From assembly GCF_040683095.1 (NCBI RefSeq), contig NZ_JBFBCI010000025.1:51946-115945 (forward strand): 64,000 nucleotides of DNA, given 5' to 3'. Within the stretch, counting starts at the first letter, position 1; each line of letters starts with the position of its first letter. This document shows positions 44,911 to 53,532 of the stretch, in pieces. The translations under genes were made by a program, and so were the position numbers. The DNA is from Sphaerisporangium sp040683095. GTDB taxonomy: Bacteria > Actinomycetota > Actinomycetes > Streptosporangiales > Streptosporangiaceae. The notes under the pieces are model-generated. The model saw only the letters and a program-made list of their open reading frames with translations. It was not told the DNA's origin and searched no databases.

Positions 44911-45015
44911 ATCGACGTTCCCACGACTCTCACGCCCATCACGCCGAGGGTCTCGAACCTTCACGACGTGTTCGCCGTGACCTGCACCGACGTCACCAAT
45001 CGGTAACGGTCCCAT

Positions 45016-45248
45016 AACCGTCTCTACGAGGAGCTCGGGCTCAACTGGATCACGAGGCCCTCGCCCCCACCGATCTCGCGCAGGCGATCGCCGGCATCCG
45101 CGGGCTTGGGCTCCGCGGTGTCAATGCCGTACAAGGAGGACGTGATCGCCCTGGCGGATCAGATGGACCCGTCCGCGACGGCAATCGACTCCGTGGAACG
45201 ACGACGGTGTGCTCGCCGTATACAACACCGACTACTCGGCGATCGCCC
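45016..45248 (+). pseudogene. Shikimate dehydrogenase-like (aroE) N-terminal remnant
   Basis: Three frames in turn give parts of one shikimate dehydrogenase. NRLYEELGLN (frame 1), then PTDLAQAIAGIRGLGLRG (frame 3), then VSMPYKEDVIALADQMDPSATAIDSV (frame 1; the MPxK motif is intact), then NDDGVLAVYNTDYSAIA (frame 2, the NTDY motif). At least three indels separate them. The C-terminal NADP-binding half is gone. Strongly degraded, so dead. It lies directly beside the start of the EEP gene with no function left. Confidence 0.8.
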
Positions 45249-45362
45249 CTTCCCAAGCGTGACACCTCCTGGCACGGTCGTTCCAAGATCGAAGACGGCG
45301 TGGTTGGCAGCGGTCAAGGGCTTCCTTGTTGCTGAGCAGCACGCTGGTTCAGCGCTCTCCGC

Positions 45363-46604
45363 TCACTCGGCTGGAGCAGACGTGGTCCACAGCGCGGAGA
45401 TAGGCAGGCATGCCAGGCCATCCCCGAAGCTCAGTGATTCTGTGCCACAGTAGAGGACGAATCCGGCCCGAAAACGTGAGCCGAGCCTTCGCTGCATGAG
45501 TTTCAGGCCGCGAAAATCATCTGCCCGTACCGTCTCCGCAGCCTTGACTTCGATGCCGACGATCTGGCCGGCGTTGTCTTCGAGTACCGCGTCTACTTCG
45601 TACTGGTCGCGGTCGCGGTAATGGCACAAGCGCGCCGGAGTCCTGGCCCAGGTGAGCTGGCGGGCCAGCTCGCTGAGCACGAAGTTCGCCATCAGGCCGC
45701 CGAGCGGCGCGTCGGCAGTGGTTCCCAAGGTGAGATAGTTGGCGAGGCCGGAGTCGATGAAGATGACCTTGGGGGTCGCGATCGCCCGAGTCGTCAGATT
45801 CGATGACCAGCCCGGCACCAGCCGTACCAGATAGATCGTTTCCAGGATGTCGATATAACTGCGAACCGTTGGCGCCGAGACGCTCAGCTCAGGGGCGAGA
45901 CGGTTGACGTTGAGCAGTCCGCTTGTCTGGGCAGCCAACAGTGAGATCAGCCTGCGCATGTCACCGGCCTTCTCGATGTCCGCCACCTGCTTGACATCAC
46001 GGCTGAGCAGATCCGCGACGTAACCCTCGTAGAACCGCTGTCGCCGGCGCGGCGCTTCTCGGCGCACTGCTTCCGGATAGCCTCCCCGGGCCATCCTGGC
46101 GAGATAATCGTTGCGTCGCAGTGTCGATGGTGCGCCGCGTGCATCGGAGCCCACGGCGAAGGCTGCGTCGACGAAACCGTCGAAGGCGCCATCCATCTCG
46201 CCTTGCGACAACGGCCAGAGTTCGACGGTTTCCGAGCGGCCCGGCAACGTGTCAGGCAGGCTTCGCAACGTGAGCAGTCGCGCGGACCCGGTCAGCAAGA
46301 ACCGGCCAGGGCGTGGATCACGGTCGACCAGATGTTTGATCGCCAGCCAGAGGTCAGGAACCCTCTGGACTTCGTCGATGAGCATCAAGCCATCGTGGCG
46401 GACGAACCGGACCGGATCCTCGATGGCAGCCGCCCGAGTGACCGGATCGTCCAGGAACCGTGCCACCCCATTCGGCCCTCGGCGCAAGACAATCTCGGCC
46501 AGAGTGCTCTTGCCCACCTGGCGGGCCCCGTTGATCACAACGACCCGGGTGTCGGCCAGTGCCTCTGTGACCAGGTCGGCTGCCCGTCTGGGAACGTAGT
46601 CCAT
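45363..46604 (-). CDS. AAA ATPase with DUF4143 domain
   Basis: The 413-residue protein has an N-terminal AAA_14 domain: VVVINGARQVGKSTLAEIV (Walker A), GLMLIDEVQRVPDLWLAIKHLVD (Walker B) and FLLTGSARLLTL (sensor). A helical middle with a winged helix follows (RLAPELSVSAPTVRSYIDILETIYLV). The DUF4143 part has DSGLANYLTLG and the nuclease-like QYEVDAVLEDNAGQIVGIEVKAAE. The E-x-K residues match the PD-(D/E)xK core. The family is common in mobile or abundant accessory loci, with uncertain roles; some act as defence or toxin-like modules. A 75-bp piece recurs at 43099. It stands alone with a repeat array upstream. Confidence 0.88.
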   Translation of the reverse strand: MDYVPRRAADLVTEALADTRVVVINGARQVGKSTLAEIVLRRGPNGVARFLDDPVTRAAAIEDPVRFVRHDGLMLIDEVQRVPDLWLAIKHLVDRDPRPGRFLLTGSARLLTLRSLPDTLPGRSETVELWPLSQGEMDGAFDGFVDAAFAVGSDARGAPSTLRRNDYLARMARGGYPEAVRREAPRRRQRFYEGYVADLLSRDVKQVADIEKAGDMRRLISLLAAQTSGLLNVNRLAPELSVSAPTVRSYIDILETIYLVRLVPGWSSNLTTRAIATPKVIFIDSGLANYLTLGTTADAPLGGLMANFVLSELARQLTWARTPARLCHYRDRDQYEVDAVLEDNAGQIVGIEVKAAETVRADDFRGLKLMQRRLGSRFRAGFVLYCGTESLSFGDGLACLPISALWTTSAPAE

Positions 46605-46633
46605 CGCGCTTCGCGCCCGTCGATCCTAGCGGC

Positions 46634-46725
46634 ACCTTTAGATCTGCCGTAGGTGCTCCTTTTGATCTGCCGAACAGGTTCCTTCACTTCTGCCGCTTCG
46701 TGGCATTTCGATCTGCCGAAGCGAC
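46634..46725. repeat. Four tandem 23-bp repeats around GATCTGCCG
   Basis: The core GATCTGCCG is at 46641, 46664 and 46710, with a variant CTTCTGCCG at 46687. Starts are exactly 23 bp apart. Flanking bases also agree (CCTTT before, often GAA or TAGG after). The array lies 30 bases upstream of the AAA/DUF4143 gene start (46604, minus). Roles such as iteron-like protein binding or a regulatory array are possible. Confidence 0.75.
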
Positions 46726-46977
46726 CCGCCAGACAACACTGCTGGACCTCACGTCGAGATGCAACCCGTCGAAGGGGCTCGGCGAGCTCACAGGGGTCGG
46801 CTGTGCCCTCTCTTGGATCTCTCGATGTAGGGGATCGAAGCCGTCATGTCACTGGCGGACCCATGGCAGCACCTCGCCGATGCCCACCGGCAGCGGGGCG
46901 AGCCGGTCCTCCGACTGGCCCTGGTTCTGCTCCCGGCGATCGCGTCGGCGGGAGCATGACCCCGCCCAACATCCTCA

Positions 46978-47034
46978 AGGAGAAAGCGCTCTTCGTGGTG
47001 AGTGCGAGTGTCTGGGACGCCTTCATCGACGGCT
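46978..47034 (+). pseudogene. DUF397 gene fragment
   Basis: The plus strand encodes KEKALFVVSASVWDAFIDG, nearly identical to residues 46-64 of the DUF397 proteins at 41803 and 42271 (EKAPFVVSASVWDAFIDG). It has no start or full domain. This is a third, decayed trace of the same module. Confidence 0.75.
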
Positions 47035-47276
47035 CAAGCGGCCGGTCTCTAGTGGCGGACACCCGTGGGTGTGCGTCTCTCTGAGCAGTGCCCCGCTGAT
47101 GGTCATGAAGCAGGGGCCGGTTTCGCGTTCCTTGCCGGCGCCGATACCACAATGGCGAGCGCCCGCGCGGCAGGGCGACCGGATCAAGCGGAACCGCAAG
47201 GAGATCCGGGAGGCGTACGGATTCCGGGCGAACACCGAGAAGGACCAGGAGCGGCCGGCCGGCCATGCGGGCGGCA

Positions 47277-48479
47277 CTACGGAATGAAGGTGACCTCGGG
47301 GAACCTCGGCGACGGGCCGTCCAGCAGGTGGCCCCTGCCGCGCAGGTGCCGGTCGAAGAAGGCCAGCGGGTAGGCCCGCTGGACGGCCTCTCCGCGCTCG
47401 GGGGCGAGCGTGCCGATCTGCTCGGCGAGCTGGGCGGACGTCCACTTCAGCAGTGCCGCCACCTGCGGGGCGATCACTTCCAGGTCGCCGTAGGAGACGT
47501 GCTCGACCCCTTCGGTCCTGATGTTGAGCTTCCAGCCCTTCAGATTCGACCAGAACGTGGCCAGGTCGGGGATCTGGTCGCGAACGGCCTTGGTGGCGGT
47601 CATCAGCATGTACGGCCGGGCCAGCCCCGCGGTGACGACCGGGCCCGCCGCCGGGCCGTCCATGGCCAACCCGGCCTTGATCCGCCGGTCCTCGAACATG
47701 GCGGACGCGACCGTGGGCCCACCGGCCGAGTAGCCGAACATGCCGACCCGGCTCAGGTCGAGCAGGCCGCGCAGCCCCTTGGGGAGCTTGCGGTGGTCGG
47801 CGTCGGGGTTGCCGCCGCGGTCGAGCACCGTGAGCTGGTCCAGAACGAAGCGGGTGTCGGCGATGCGCTGCTCGTAGATCACCCGGCCGGTCCCGGCGCC
47901 GTCGTGAACGGGGCCCACCACCCGGCCGCCGGGGAACTCCACCAGGCCGTCGTAGGTGTGGTCGATCGTGGCCACCACGTATCCCCGGCCGGCCAGTTCC
48001 TCGACCACCACGGTGTTGGCCGAGCGGAAGGAGTCGTTGCCGGGGGAGTACAGCACGACGGGCAACCGGCCCTCGCGCCGGTCGGCGGGGGCGCCCTCGT
48101 GCCCGTGGGTCTGCGGCAGCAGGACGGCTCCCGGAGGCAGGCCCTCCTGGCGCAGGTACCGGGCCGCCGCCTTGGGCGGCAGCCAGGGCGCGACCGGGTA
48201 CGCGGCGACCTTCCTGGCCGGGTAGGTCAGGCTGATCATCAGCTCGCGGTCGTGGCCGGCGCCCGCGAACGGGTCCTTCCTTGAGCGGTCGACCAGATGC
48301 AGGGACACCGTGCCGAGCGGGGAGGGGCCCGTCGGCGCCGGAAGGGTCAGCTGGGGCGGGGCGGCGGCCTGGGGCCGGACCTGGGTCTCGAGCCGTGTCC
48401 TGGCCTCGGCGGCCGTCGGTACGGCCAGCGACGCGACGGCCAGCAGGGCGGCGGCGCACACCACTCGCGGGGAGATCAC
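47277..48479 (-). CDS. Secreted PAF-acetylhydrolase-like lipase
   Basis: GTG 48479 follows GAAGGAG by five bases; a GTG six bases earlier overlaps the ribosome site and is unlikely. The 400-residue product has a signal peptide (VVCAAALLAVASLAVPTAAEA) and an alpha/beta hydrolase core with nucleophile motif GMFGYSAGGPTVA, oxyanion region RLPVVLYSPGNDSFRSANT, and DGLVEFPGG. The catalytic His is probably in GVEHVSYGD. The family hydrolyses short or oxidised acyl esters outside the cell. It is a monocistronic unit. Confidence 0.85.
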   Translation of the reverse strand: MISPRVVCAAALLAVASLAVPTAAEARTRLETQVRPQAAAPPQLTLPAPTGPSPLGTVSLHLVDRSRKDPFAGAGHDRELMISLTYPARKVAAYPVAPWLPPKAAARYLRQEGLPPGAVLLPQTHGHEGAPADRREGRLPVVLYSPGNDSFRSANTVVVEELAGRGYVVATIDHTYDGLVEFPGGRVVGPVHDGAGTGRVIYEQRIADTRFVLDQLTVLDRGGNPDADHRKLPKGLRGLLDLSRVGMFGYSAGGPTVASAMFEDRRIKAGLAMDGPAAGPVVTAGLARPYMLMTATKAVRDQIPDLATFWSNLKGWKLNIRTEGVEHVSYGDLEVIAPQVAALLKWTSAQLAEQIGTLAPERGEAVQRAYPLAFFDRHLRGRGHLLDGPSPRFPEVTFIP

Positions 48480-48602
48480 ACGCACTCCTTCTGATCATTG
48501 GAAGTGGGAGTGCTCCGAAGCTAGTGACCCGCCCCGGCCAAGGTCGTCTACCCCAGGGCTCATTTCGCGCCGGCGGGCTACGCCTTTCGGCCGATGCCGG
48601 GT

Positions 48603-49358
48603 TCAGCGCACCCTGGGGAGTGATGTCCAGAAGCGGCGCAGCACGTCTGCTCCCCGTTCGGGGTCCTGGAGCATCCAGTAGTGGGTGAGGCCGTCCAGTT
48701 CCGCCAGCTGGGCCCCGAGTCGTTCGGCCATGTCCCGGTCTTGCGCGGGCTGCGCCATGGGGTCGCCGGTCGGGGCCAGTACCAGTCCCGGGGCGGCGGC
48801 GGGACGGTCGAGGTCCTTGCCCCAGTCGGCGTGGAGGTTGGGCCAGGCCGAGCGGTAGAGCGCCAGGATGGCGGCGCTCATCTCCTCGTCGTGGACCTCG
48901 TCGATCTCCTTCGCGAGTTCGGCGCCCATACCCCGGGTACGGAGGAAGTCGCCGAAGGTGGGGCCGCTGCCGGTGGGTGACGTGCGCAGTCCGGCGAGCG
49001 ACTCCTCGCCCTCCGGGCTCTTCTGCCAGAGGGTGGCCGCCTCGTGCCACTGGTAGTCGGGGTGCCAGCCGTGGGCGACGTCGGACACCCAGCTGCGTAC
49101 CGGCACGTCGTAGGCGGAGACGACCCGCATCGTGAGGTGGGCGCCCCAGTCGTGGCCGACGACGTCGACCGGCCCCTCTATGGCACGCAGTTCGCCGGCG
49201 AGCCAGGCCGCGTACGTTTCCTTGTCCCGCAGGTGGGCCGGGCGGGGGCTGCCGAAGCCGGGCAGCCGCAGGGCCACGGTCGGCTGCTCGATCCGTTGCC
49301 GGATGTCGTTCCAGATGGTCGGTGTCTCCGGCACTCCGTGCACGAATACGACGGTCAT
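48603..49358 (-). CDS. Alpha/beta hydrolase, epoxide hydrolase/dehalogenase-like
   Basis: ATG 49358 follows GGGGAG by six bases. The 251-residue protein has FVHGVPETPTIWNDI (HG motif), the nucleophile elbow VVGHDWGAHLTM with Asp, as in haloalkane dehalogenases and epoxide hydrolases rather than esterases, and the catalytic His in LDGLTHYWMLQDPE. It acts in the cytosol on a small substrate not predictable from sequence. It is divergent from a TetR gene with a paired operator between them, so it is probably the TetR target. Confidence 0.87.
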   Translation of the reverse strand: MTVVFVHGVPETPTIWNDIRQRIEQPTVALRLPGFGSPRPAHLRDKETYAAWLAGELRAIEGPVDVVGHDWGAHLTMRVVSAYDVPVRSWVSDVAHGWHPDYQWHEAATLWQKSPEGEESLAGLRTSPTGSGPTFGDFLRTRGMGAELAKEIDEVHDEEMSAAILALYRSAWPNLHADWGKDLDRPAAAPGLVLAPTGDPMAQPAQDRDMAERLGAQLAELDGLTHYWMLQDPERGADVLRRFWTSLPRVR

Positions 49359-49378
49359 GGTCACTCCCCTACGAGTAA

Positions 49379-49430
49379 GTGGATTGGCTATCAACTTCAC
49401 CGTAGCACACCAACCTGATAACCTATCCAC
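49379..49430. promoter_or_regulatory. Inverted repeat operator between hydrolase and TetR genes
   Basis: GTGGATTGGCTATCA (49379-49393) and TGATAACCTATCCAC (49416-49430) are reverse complements in 13 of 15 positions. The second arm contains GATAACCTATC, itself a short palindrome. The pair covers the region between the divergent starts. Confidence 0.65.
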
Positions 49431-49452
49431 CTAGCATCGTGAGGGAGGGAAA

Positions 49453-50001
49453 ATGCGGGCCGACGCGGTACGGAACAGGCAGAGGATCTTCGACGAGGCC
49501 CACCACGCCATCACCGCCGGGGAGATCACGCTCACCCTCAACGAGCTCGCACGCCGGTCCGGCGTAGGGGTCGGGACGGTCTACCGGCTCTATCCGACCC
49601 AACGGGCGATGCTGGAGGCCATCCTGGAGGACTCGGTACGCGGCCTCATCGGCGTGGCGGCCGAGGCGGAGCAACACCCGGAGCCCGTCCAAGCCCTCAT
49701 CGAGTTCCTCCACACGGCACTCTCGGCCGCCCTCGCCCGGCCCGGCCTCATCGACATCCTGATCACCGCGACCGACGAGACGGACTCCCTGCGCCAGGCC
49801 AAGGCCGAACTGGGCGCAGCCGCTTCCCGCCTGCTCGAACGTATTCACCCGGCTCCCGCTCTCACCGGCGAGAACCTGCTGAAGCTCCTGTGCGGACTGA
49901 TCCACGCCGTCAACGAGCACCCGGCGGACCGGCAGCCCGCCGCGACCGACGCCTACTTCCGCGTCCTCCAGGCCGGCCTCACGCCCAGCCCCGCCCCGTA
50001 G
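49453..50001 (+). CDS. TetR-family transcriptional regulator
   Basis: ATG 49453 follows GAGGGAGGGA. The 182-residue protein has the N-terminal TetR helix-turn-helix (RNRQRIFDEAHHAITAGE, LTLNELARRSGVGVGTVYRLYPTQRAMLEAIL) and a helical ligand-binding C-terminus. It likely represses itself and the divergent alpha/beta hydrolase gene via the inverted repeat upstream. Confidence 0.92.
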   Translation: MRADAVRNRQRIFDEAHHAITAGEITLTLNELARRSGVGVGTVYRLYPTQRAMLEAILEDSVRGLIGVAAEAEQHPEPVQALIEFLHTALSAALARPGLIDILITATDETDSLRQAKAELGAAASRLLERIHPAPALTGENLLKLLCGLIHAVNEHPADRQPAATDAYFRVLQAGLTPSPAP

Positions 50002-50043
50002 CCGCCACCGACCGCTCACGCGCCGCGTGCGGCGAGGGGGTGC

Positions 50044-50640
50044 TCACGGCAGGCGTTGTGCTCGCAGGACGGTGTCGTGGGTGTGGTGTGTGCCGGTGGG
50101 GGCCGGGGCGGCACGGGGGCGGGTCTCGTTGATCAGGACGTTCCACGTGGGGTCGAGGAGTTGGGCGATGGCGTCGGGCTGGTAGTAGTCGGCGGGATCG
50201 AAGTCCTCGCGCGGAGTGAGATCCGCGCGGGCGTGGGTGGCGAAGAGCAGGGTGCCGCCGGGGGCGACAGCATCCAGAAGGCCGTGCAGCGCCGTATGGC
50301 CTGGCCGGCACCTGAGTGGGAAGTAGTGGACGGACACCAGGTCGAAGGCGCCTGCTGGGGGCGGCGTGGTGGTGAGGTCGGCCCGTGCCCACGACACGCG
50401 CCCCTCGATGTCGGTGGCAGTGGCGGCGGCACGGTGCAGGGCGACCTCGGAGATGTCGACCGCGGTGACCTGCCAGCCGCGCCGGGCCAGCCAGAGCGCA
50501 TCGGCCCCTTCGCCGCATCCGACGTCGAGCGCCCGGCCCGGTGGCAGGCCGGTGATCTCGGTGACGAGTACGGGGTTGGGGTTGCCGCTGAATATCTGGT
50601 CGCGACTGCGATATATCTCGTCCCAGTGCTGAGCGTCCAT
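50044..50640 (-). CDS. Class I SAM-dependent methyltransferase
   Basis: The 198-residue protein starts MDAQHWDEIYRSRDQIFSGN and has the SAM motif ALDVGCGEGADALWLARRG, an acidic post-I (VTAVDIS) and LVSVHYFPLRCRPGH. TehB-like size. It is 52 bases downstream of the exporter gene on the same strand and probably cotranscribed, as in resistance or detoxification units. Confidence 0.88.
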   Translation of the reverse strand: MDAQHWDEIYRSRDQIFSGNPNPVLVTEITGLPPGRALDVGCGEGADALWLARRGWQVTAVDISEVALHRAAATATDIEGRVSWARADLTTTPPPAGAFDLVSVHYFPLRCRPGHTALHGLLDAVAPGGTLLFATHARADLTPREDFDPADYYQPDAIAQLLDPTWNVLINETRPRAAPAPTGTHHTHDTVLRAQRLP

Positions 50641-50692
50641 GGTGCTCGGTCCTCTCCTTGGTTTCTCGGTCGTGGTCGGCGTGCGGGGGCGC

Positions 50693-52195
50693 TCAGATCG
50701 CTGCCGTCAACGTGGCGTCGCCGTCCTCCGTTCCCAGCTGTCGTCCTGGCCGGACGAGGAGGCCGCACGCGAGAGCGCCGAGGGCGAACACCGCCACGGT
50801 CACCCAGAAGGCGACGGTATTGCCGTCTACGGATGCCTGCGCGGCGGCATCGGGAGTCTCGGGGTGGTCGGCGAGGTAGCTCGACGTAGCGCTGATCGCG
50901 ATGGTGTTGAGCAGGGCGGTGCCGATGGCGGCTCCGACCTGCTGTCCGGCGTTGACCATGGCGGAGGCGGCGCCGGCGTCGGCGGGGCCGACCCGGTCGG
51001 TGGCGAGGTTCATCGCCGGCCCGAAGATCAGGCCGAAGCCGGCGCCCGCGATCAGCAGCCCCGGCAGGATGCCGCCGGCGTATCCGCTGTGCACGGTCAG
51101 CCCGGTGAACAGGGAGGTTCCCACAGCGGTGAGCAGAAATCCGCCGACGACGACGGGACGCGGTCCGGTGCGGGGCAGCAGGACGCCTCCGGTCACGATC
51201 GCCATCACCACCATGGACACGACCATGGGCAGGAACGCCGCACCGGTCATCAGCGCGGAGAAGCCAAGTACCTGCTGCAGGTGATAGGCGAGGAAGAGGA
51301 AGACGCCGAACATGCCGACGCCGGCGATCGCGACCATCAGATAGGCGCCACCGCGGTTCCGGTCGCGCACGACCCGCATCGGCAGCAGGGGCTGGGAGAC
51401 CCGGGTCTGGATCCACACGAACAGTCCCAGAAGCAGCAGGCCTGCGGCGAGGGTGCCCAGGGTCACCGGGCTCGTCCACCCGTCGCGCTCCGCCGCCGAG
51501 CAGCCGTACACCAGGGCGAGGACACCGAGCACGGAGGTGACCATGCCGGGCAGGTCCAGGCGCGGGCGGGGCGACACGGCGGCCTGTGCGGGGACCAGGG
51601 CCGGGGCCGCAGCAAGGACCATGGCGCCGACCAAGACGTTGACCAGCAGGCACCAGCGCCAGTCCAGGAACTCGGTCAGCGCCCCGCCGAGCAGCAGCCC
51701 GATGGCACTGCCGCTGCTGGAGACCGCACCGAAGACGCCGAACGCCTTGCCGCGTGTCGTGGAGTCGATGAAGGTCGTGGCCATGAGCGAGAGCGTCGCC
51801 GGTGCCAGCAGCGCGCCGAAGAAGCCCTGCAGGGCACGCGCGATGACGAGCATGACGAAGCCGTTTGCCAGACCGCCCAGTACGGAGGCGAGGGTGAACC
51901 CGGTCGTGGCCAGGAGCAACATGCGCTTGCGGCCGAGCATGTCGCTCAACCGGCCTCCGGCCAGGAGCGTGCCGCCGAAGACGAGGGCGTAGGCGGTGAC
52001 CACCCACTGCCGGTCCGCGCTGCTGAAGCCCAGGTCCGCCTGCACTGAGGGCAGCGCGACGTTCATCACGGTGGAGTCGAGCACCAGCAACAGCTGGGTC
52101 AGGCTCAGTACGCCGAGGATCCACCAATGACGGGATCCGGACGGCCGTGCGCTGTCCACCTGGGTGGCCCGGTCAACTGCGGTGGGTTCCTTCAT
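50693..52195 (-). CDS. MFS exporter, DHA2 (EmrB/QacA) family
   Basis: ATG 52195 follows AGGAGGGA. The 500-residue membrane protein has about 14 helices, the DHA2 motif near TM1 (LLLVLDSTVMNVALPSVQADL) and motif A GGRLSDMLGRKRMLL, then LQGFFGALLAPATLSLM (motif C region). It is a proton-driven exporter of drugs or metabolites. A methyltransferase gene follows, and an XRE-cupin gene diverges 320 bases upstream, a likely regulator. Confidence 0.9.
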   Translation of the reverse strand: MKEPTAVDRATQVDSARPSGSRHWWILGVLSLTQLLLVLDSTVMNVALPSVQADLGFSSADRQWVVTAYALVFGGTLLAGGRLSDMLGRKRMLLLATTGFTLASVLGGLANGFVMLVIARALQGFFGALLAPATLSLMATTFIDSTTRGKAFGVFGAVSSSGSAIGLLLGGALTEFLDWRWCLLVNVLVGAMVLAAAPALVPAQAAVSPRPRLDLPGMVTSVLGVLALVYGCSAAERDGWTSPVTLGTLAAGLLLLGLFVWIQTRVSQPLLPMRVVRDRNRGGAYLMVAIAGVGMFGVFLFLAYHLQQVLGFSALMTGAAFLPMVVSMVVMAIVTGGVLLPRTGPRPVVVGGFLLTAVGTSLFTGLTVHSGYAGGILPGLLIAGAGFGLIFGPAMNLATDRVGPADAGAASAMVNAGQQVGAAIGTALLNTIAISATSSYLADHPETPDAAAQASVDGNTVAFWVTVAVFALGALACGLLVRPGRQLGTEDGDATLTAAI

Positions 52196-52515
52196 GATTG
52201 TCCCTCCTGGGATCGGTCATCGATGTCGGGATACAGCGGCGGGTGCCAGCCGGCCGTTCGGCCTGGCGATCGGGGGCGGCATGCGCCGCGGTCAGGAGAG
52301 CGACCGGGAGTCCGTGTGGCATCGGCCGCCCGCCACGCCGGCGCCTTGCCTCAAGCCGGCCGGGCCTGCGCCGACCACCGCGACGTCGTTCCCTCCATCG
52401 CTGTTGACCTCGGGATTTCGGGTCATCGTGACCACCTCCGATGCCAAGGTGCGCCCACCTCGGCAATCGGGCAAACTTCTTTGCAGAAAGCGCAAAACCC
52501 GGGCAGGGTGGACGC
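52196..52515. other. Intergenic region between exporter and XRE-cupin genes, with an oxidoreductase remnant
   Basis: It contains the truncated FAD gene below and presumably divergent promoters. No other gene is seen. Confidence 0.4.
52292..52426 (-). pseudogene. Truncated start of an FAD-dependent oxidoreductase gene
   Basis: ATG 52426 has GGAGG eight bases ahead and reads MTRNPEVNSDGGNDVAVVGA, then GPAGL, the dinucleotide-binding GxGxxG motif of flavin monooxygenases. After about 25 codons the frame turns into unrelated sequence and stops at 52292. The rest of the gene is deleted up to the exporter's leader. The start signals are still intact. Confidence 0.6.
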
Positions 52516-53118
52516 ATGAGTGATGACTTCGATGCGGTGCTGGCCGCGGTCGGGCCCCGGCTGCGCGAGCTGCGCCGTCGCCGCGGCGCCACCCTGACCG
52601 CCCTGTCGGAGACCACCGGCATTCCGATCAGCACCCTGTCCCGACTGGAGTCCGGGCAGCGCAAGCCGGGCCTGGAACTCCTGCTGCCCCTGGCCCGGGC
52701 CTATCAGATGCCGATCGAGGAGTTGATCGGCACTCCGTCCGATCTCGACCCCCGGGTGTATCCGCAGCCGTTCACCCGCAACGGCATGACCGTCGTCCCG
52801 CTGACCCGCAAGCCCGGCGGACTGCAGGCGTTCAAGCACATCCTGCCCGCCGGCCTGACCGACGGCCGCGAACCCGACCCCCGCTCACACGAGGGCTACC
52901 ACTGGCTGTACGTCCTGCGCGGCCGCCTGCGCGTCGTGCTCGGTGACAAGGACTTCATCCTCACCGAGGGCGAAGTCGCCGAATTCGACACCCACCTCCC
53001 GCACTGGTTCGGCAACGCCGACGAACACCCCGTGGAATTCCTCAGCATCCTCGGCCCCCAGGGCGAACGCGTCCACATCAAAGCCAGCTACCGCCCCGAC
53101 GCCCCCCGTCCCCTCTGA
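52516..53118 (+). CDS. XRE-family regulator with cupin sensor domain
   Basis: The ATG at 52516 starts MSDDFDAVLAAVGPRLRELR. The 200-residue protein has a helix-turn-helix (RRRGATLTALSETTGIPIST then LSRLESGQRKP) and a C-terminal cupin (HEGYHWLYVLRGRLRVVLG and GEVAEFDTHLPHWFGN). It probably senses a small ligand. It is divergent from the DHA2 exporter and convergent with the RiPP-like operon. Confidence 0.9.
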   Translation: MSDDFDAVLAAVGPRLRELRRRRGATLTALSETTGIPISTLSRLESGQRKPGLELLLPLARAYQMPIEELIGTPSDLDPRVYPQPFTRNGMTVVPLTRKPGGLQAFKHILPAGLTDGREPDPRSHEGYHWLYVLRGRLRVVLGDKDFILTEGEVAEFDTHLPHWFGNADEHPVEFLSILGPQGERVHIKASYRPDAPRPL

Positions 53119-53178
53119 ACGACCCGCAGGCACGTACCACGTAGGGCGCGGGCGACAGCAGGCGGGCGGGATCCCGCG

Positions 53179-53505
53179 CTAGTCGGCGGAGAGGTCGAAT
53201 AGGACTTCGCAGTTGGCGGGGCCGTGCCAGGCGGCCTTGAGGACTTGCCGGTGTTCGATGTCGACGGGATGGGTGGACTGTTGGAAGACGGCCTGGGACC
53301 GGGCCGAGTCCTCTTCTTCCAGGGCGTACACCATGAGCGGTCCCGCCGGGGTGTTCACCAGGAGGACGGTCTCGTGTCGCACGCCCTCCTCCTCGAACGT
53401 GGCGAGGATCTCGTCCCGGCGAGGGCCGGACAGCGTGGCGAACCATTCACGCAGCCGGTCCACCTGGTCGGGCTCGACTCTGCTGACCGAAACCCTGAGC
53501 ATCAC
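53179..53505 (-). CDS. Small DUF6176-like protein at the end of the YcaO operon
   Basis: The 108-residue protein starts MMLRVSVSRVEPDQVDRLRE and shows an alpha/beta ferredoxin-like pattern (ETVLLVNTPAGPLMVYALEE, HPVDIEHRQVLKAAW). It resembles DUF6176 small proteins (moderate confidence) and carries no catalytic motif. It lies 27 bases after the S9-type peptidase gene and is the last gene of the operon. Confidence 0.6.
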   Translation of the reverse strand: MMLRVSVSRVEPDQVDRLREWFATLSGPRRDEILATFEEEGVRHETVLLVNTPAGPLMVYALEEEDSARSQAVFQQSTHPVDIEHRQVLKAAWHGPANCEVLFDLSAD

Positions 53506-53532
53506 GCACCCCCGTAAGTGTCGTCGCCGGAC

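Larger units (their letters stand above)
46605..47276. other. Region with a tandem repeat, a DUF397 fragment and no intact gene
   Basis: This stretch holds the 23-bp repeat array (46634-46725) and a DUF397 fragment (46978-47034). The plus-strand frame near 47150-47284 ends DRIKRNRKEIREAYGFRANT, which may be the tail of a lost gene. I see nothing else. Confidence 0.4.

Noticed and set aside
46634..46725. CRISPR array
   Set aside because: The 23-bp units are directly adjacent without unique spacers and no cas gene is present.
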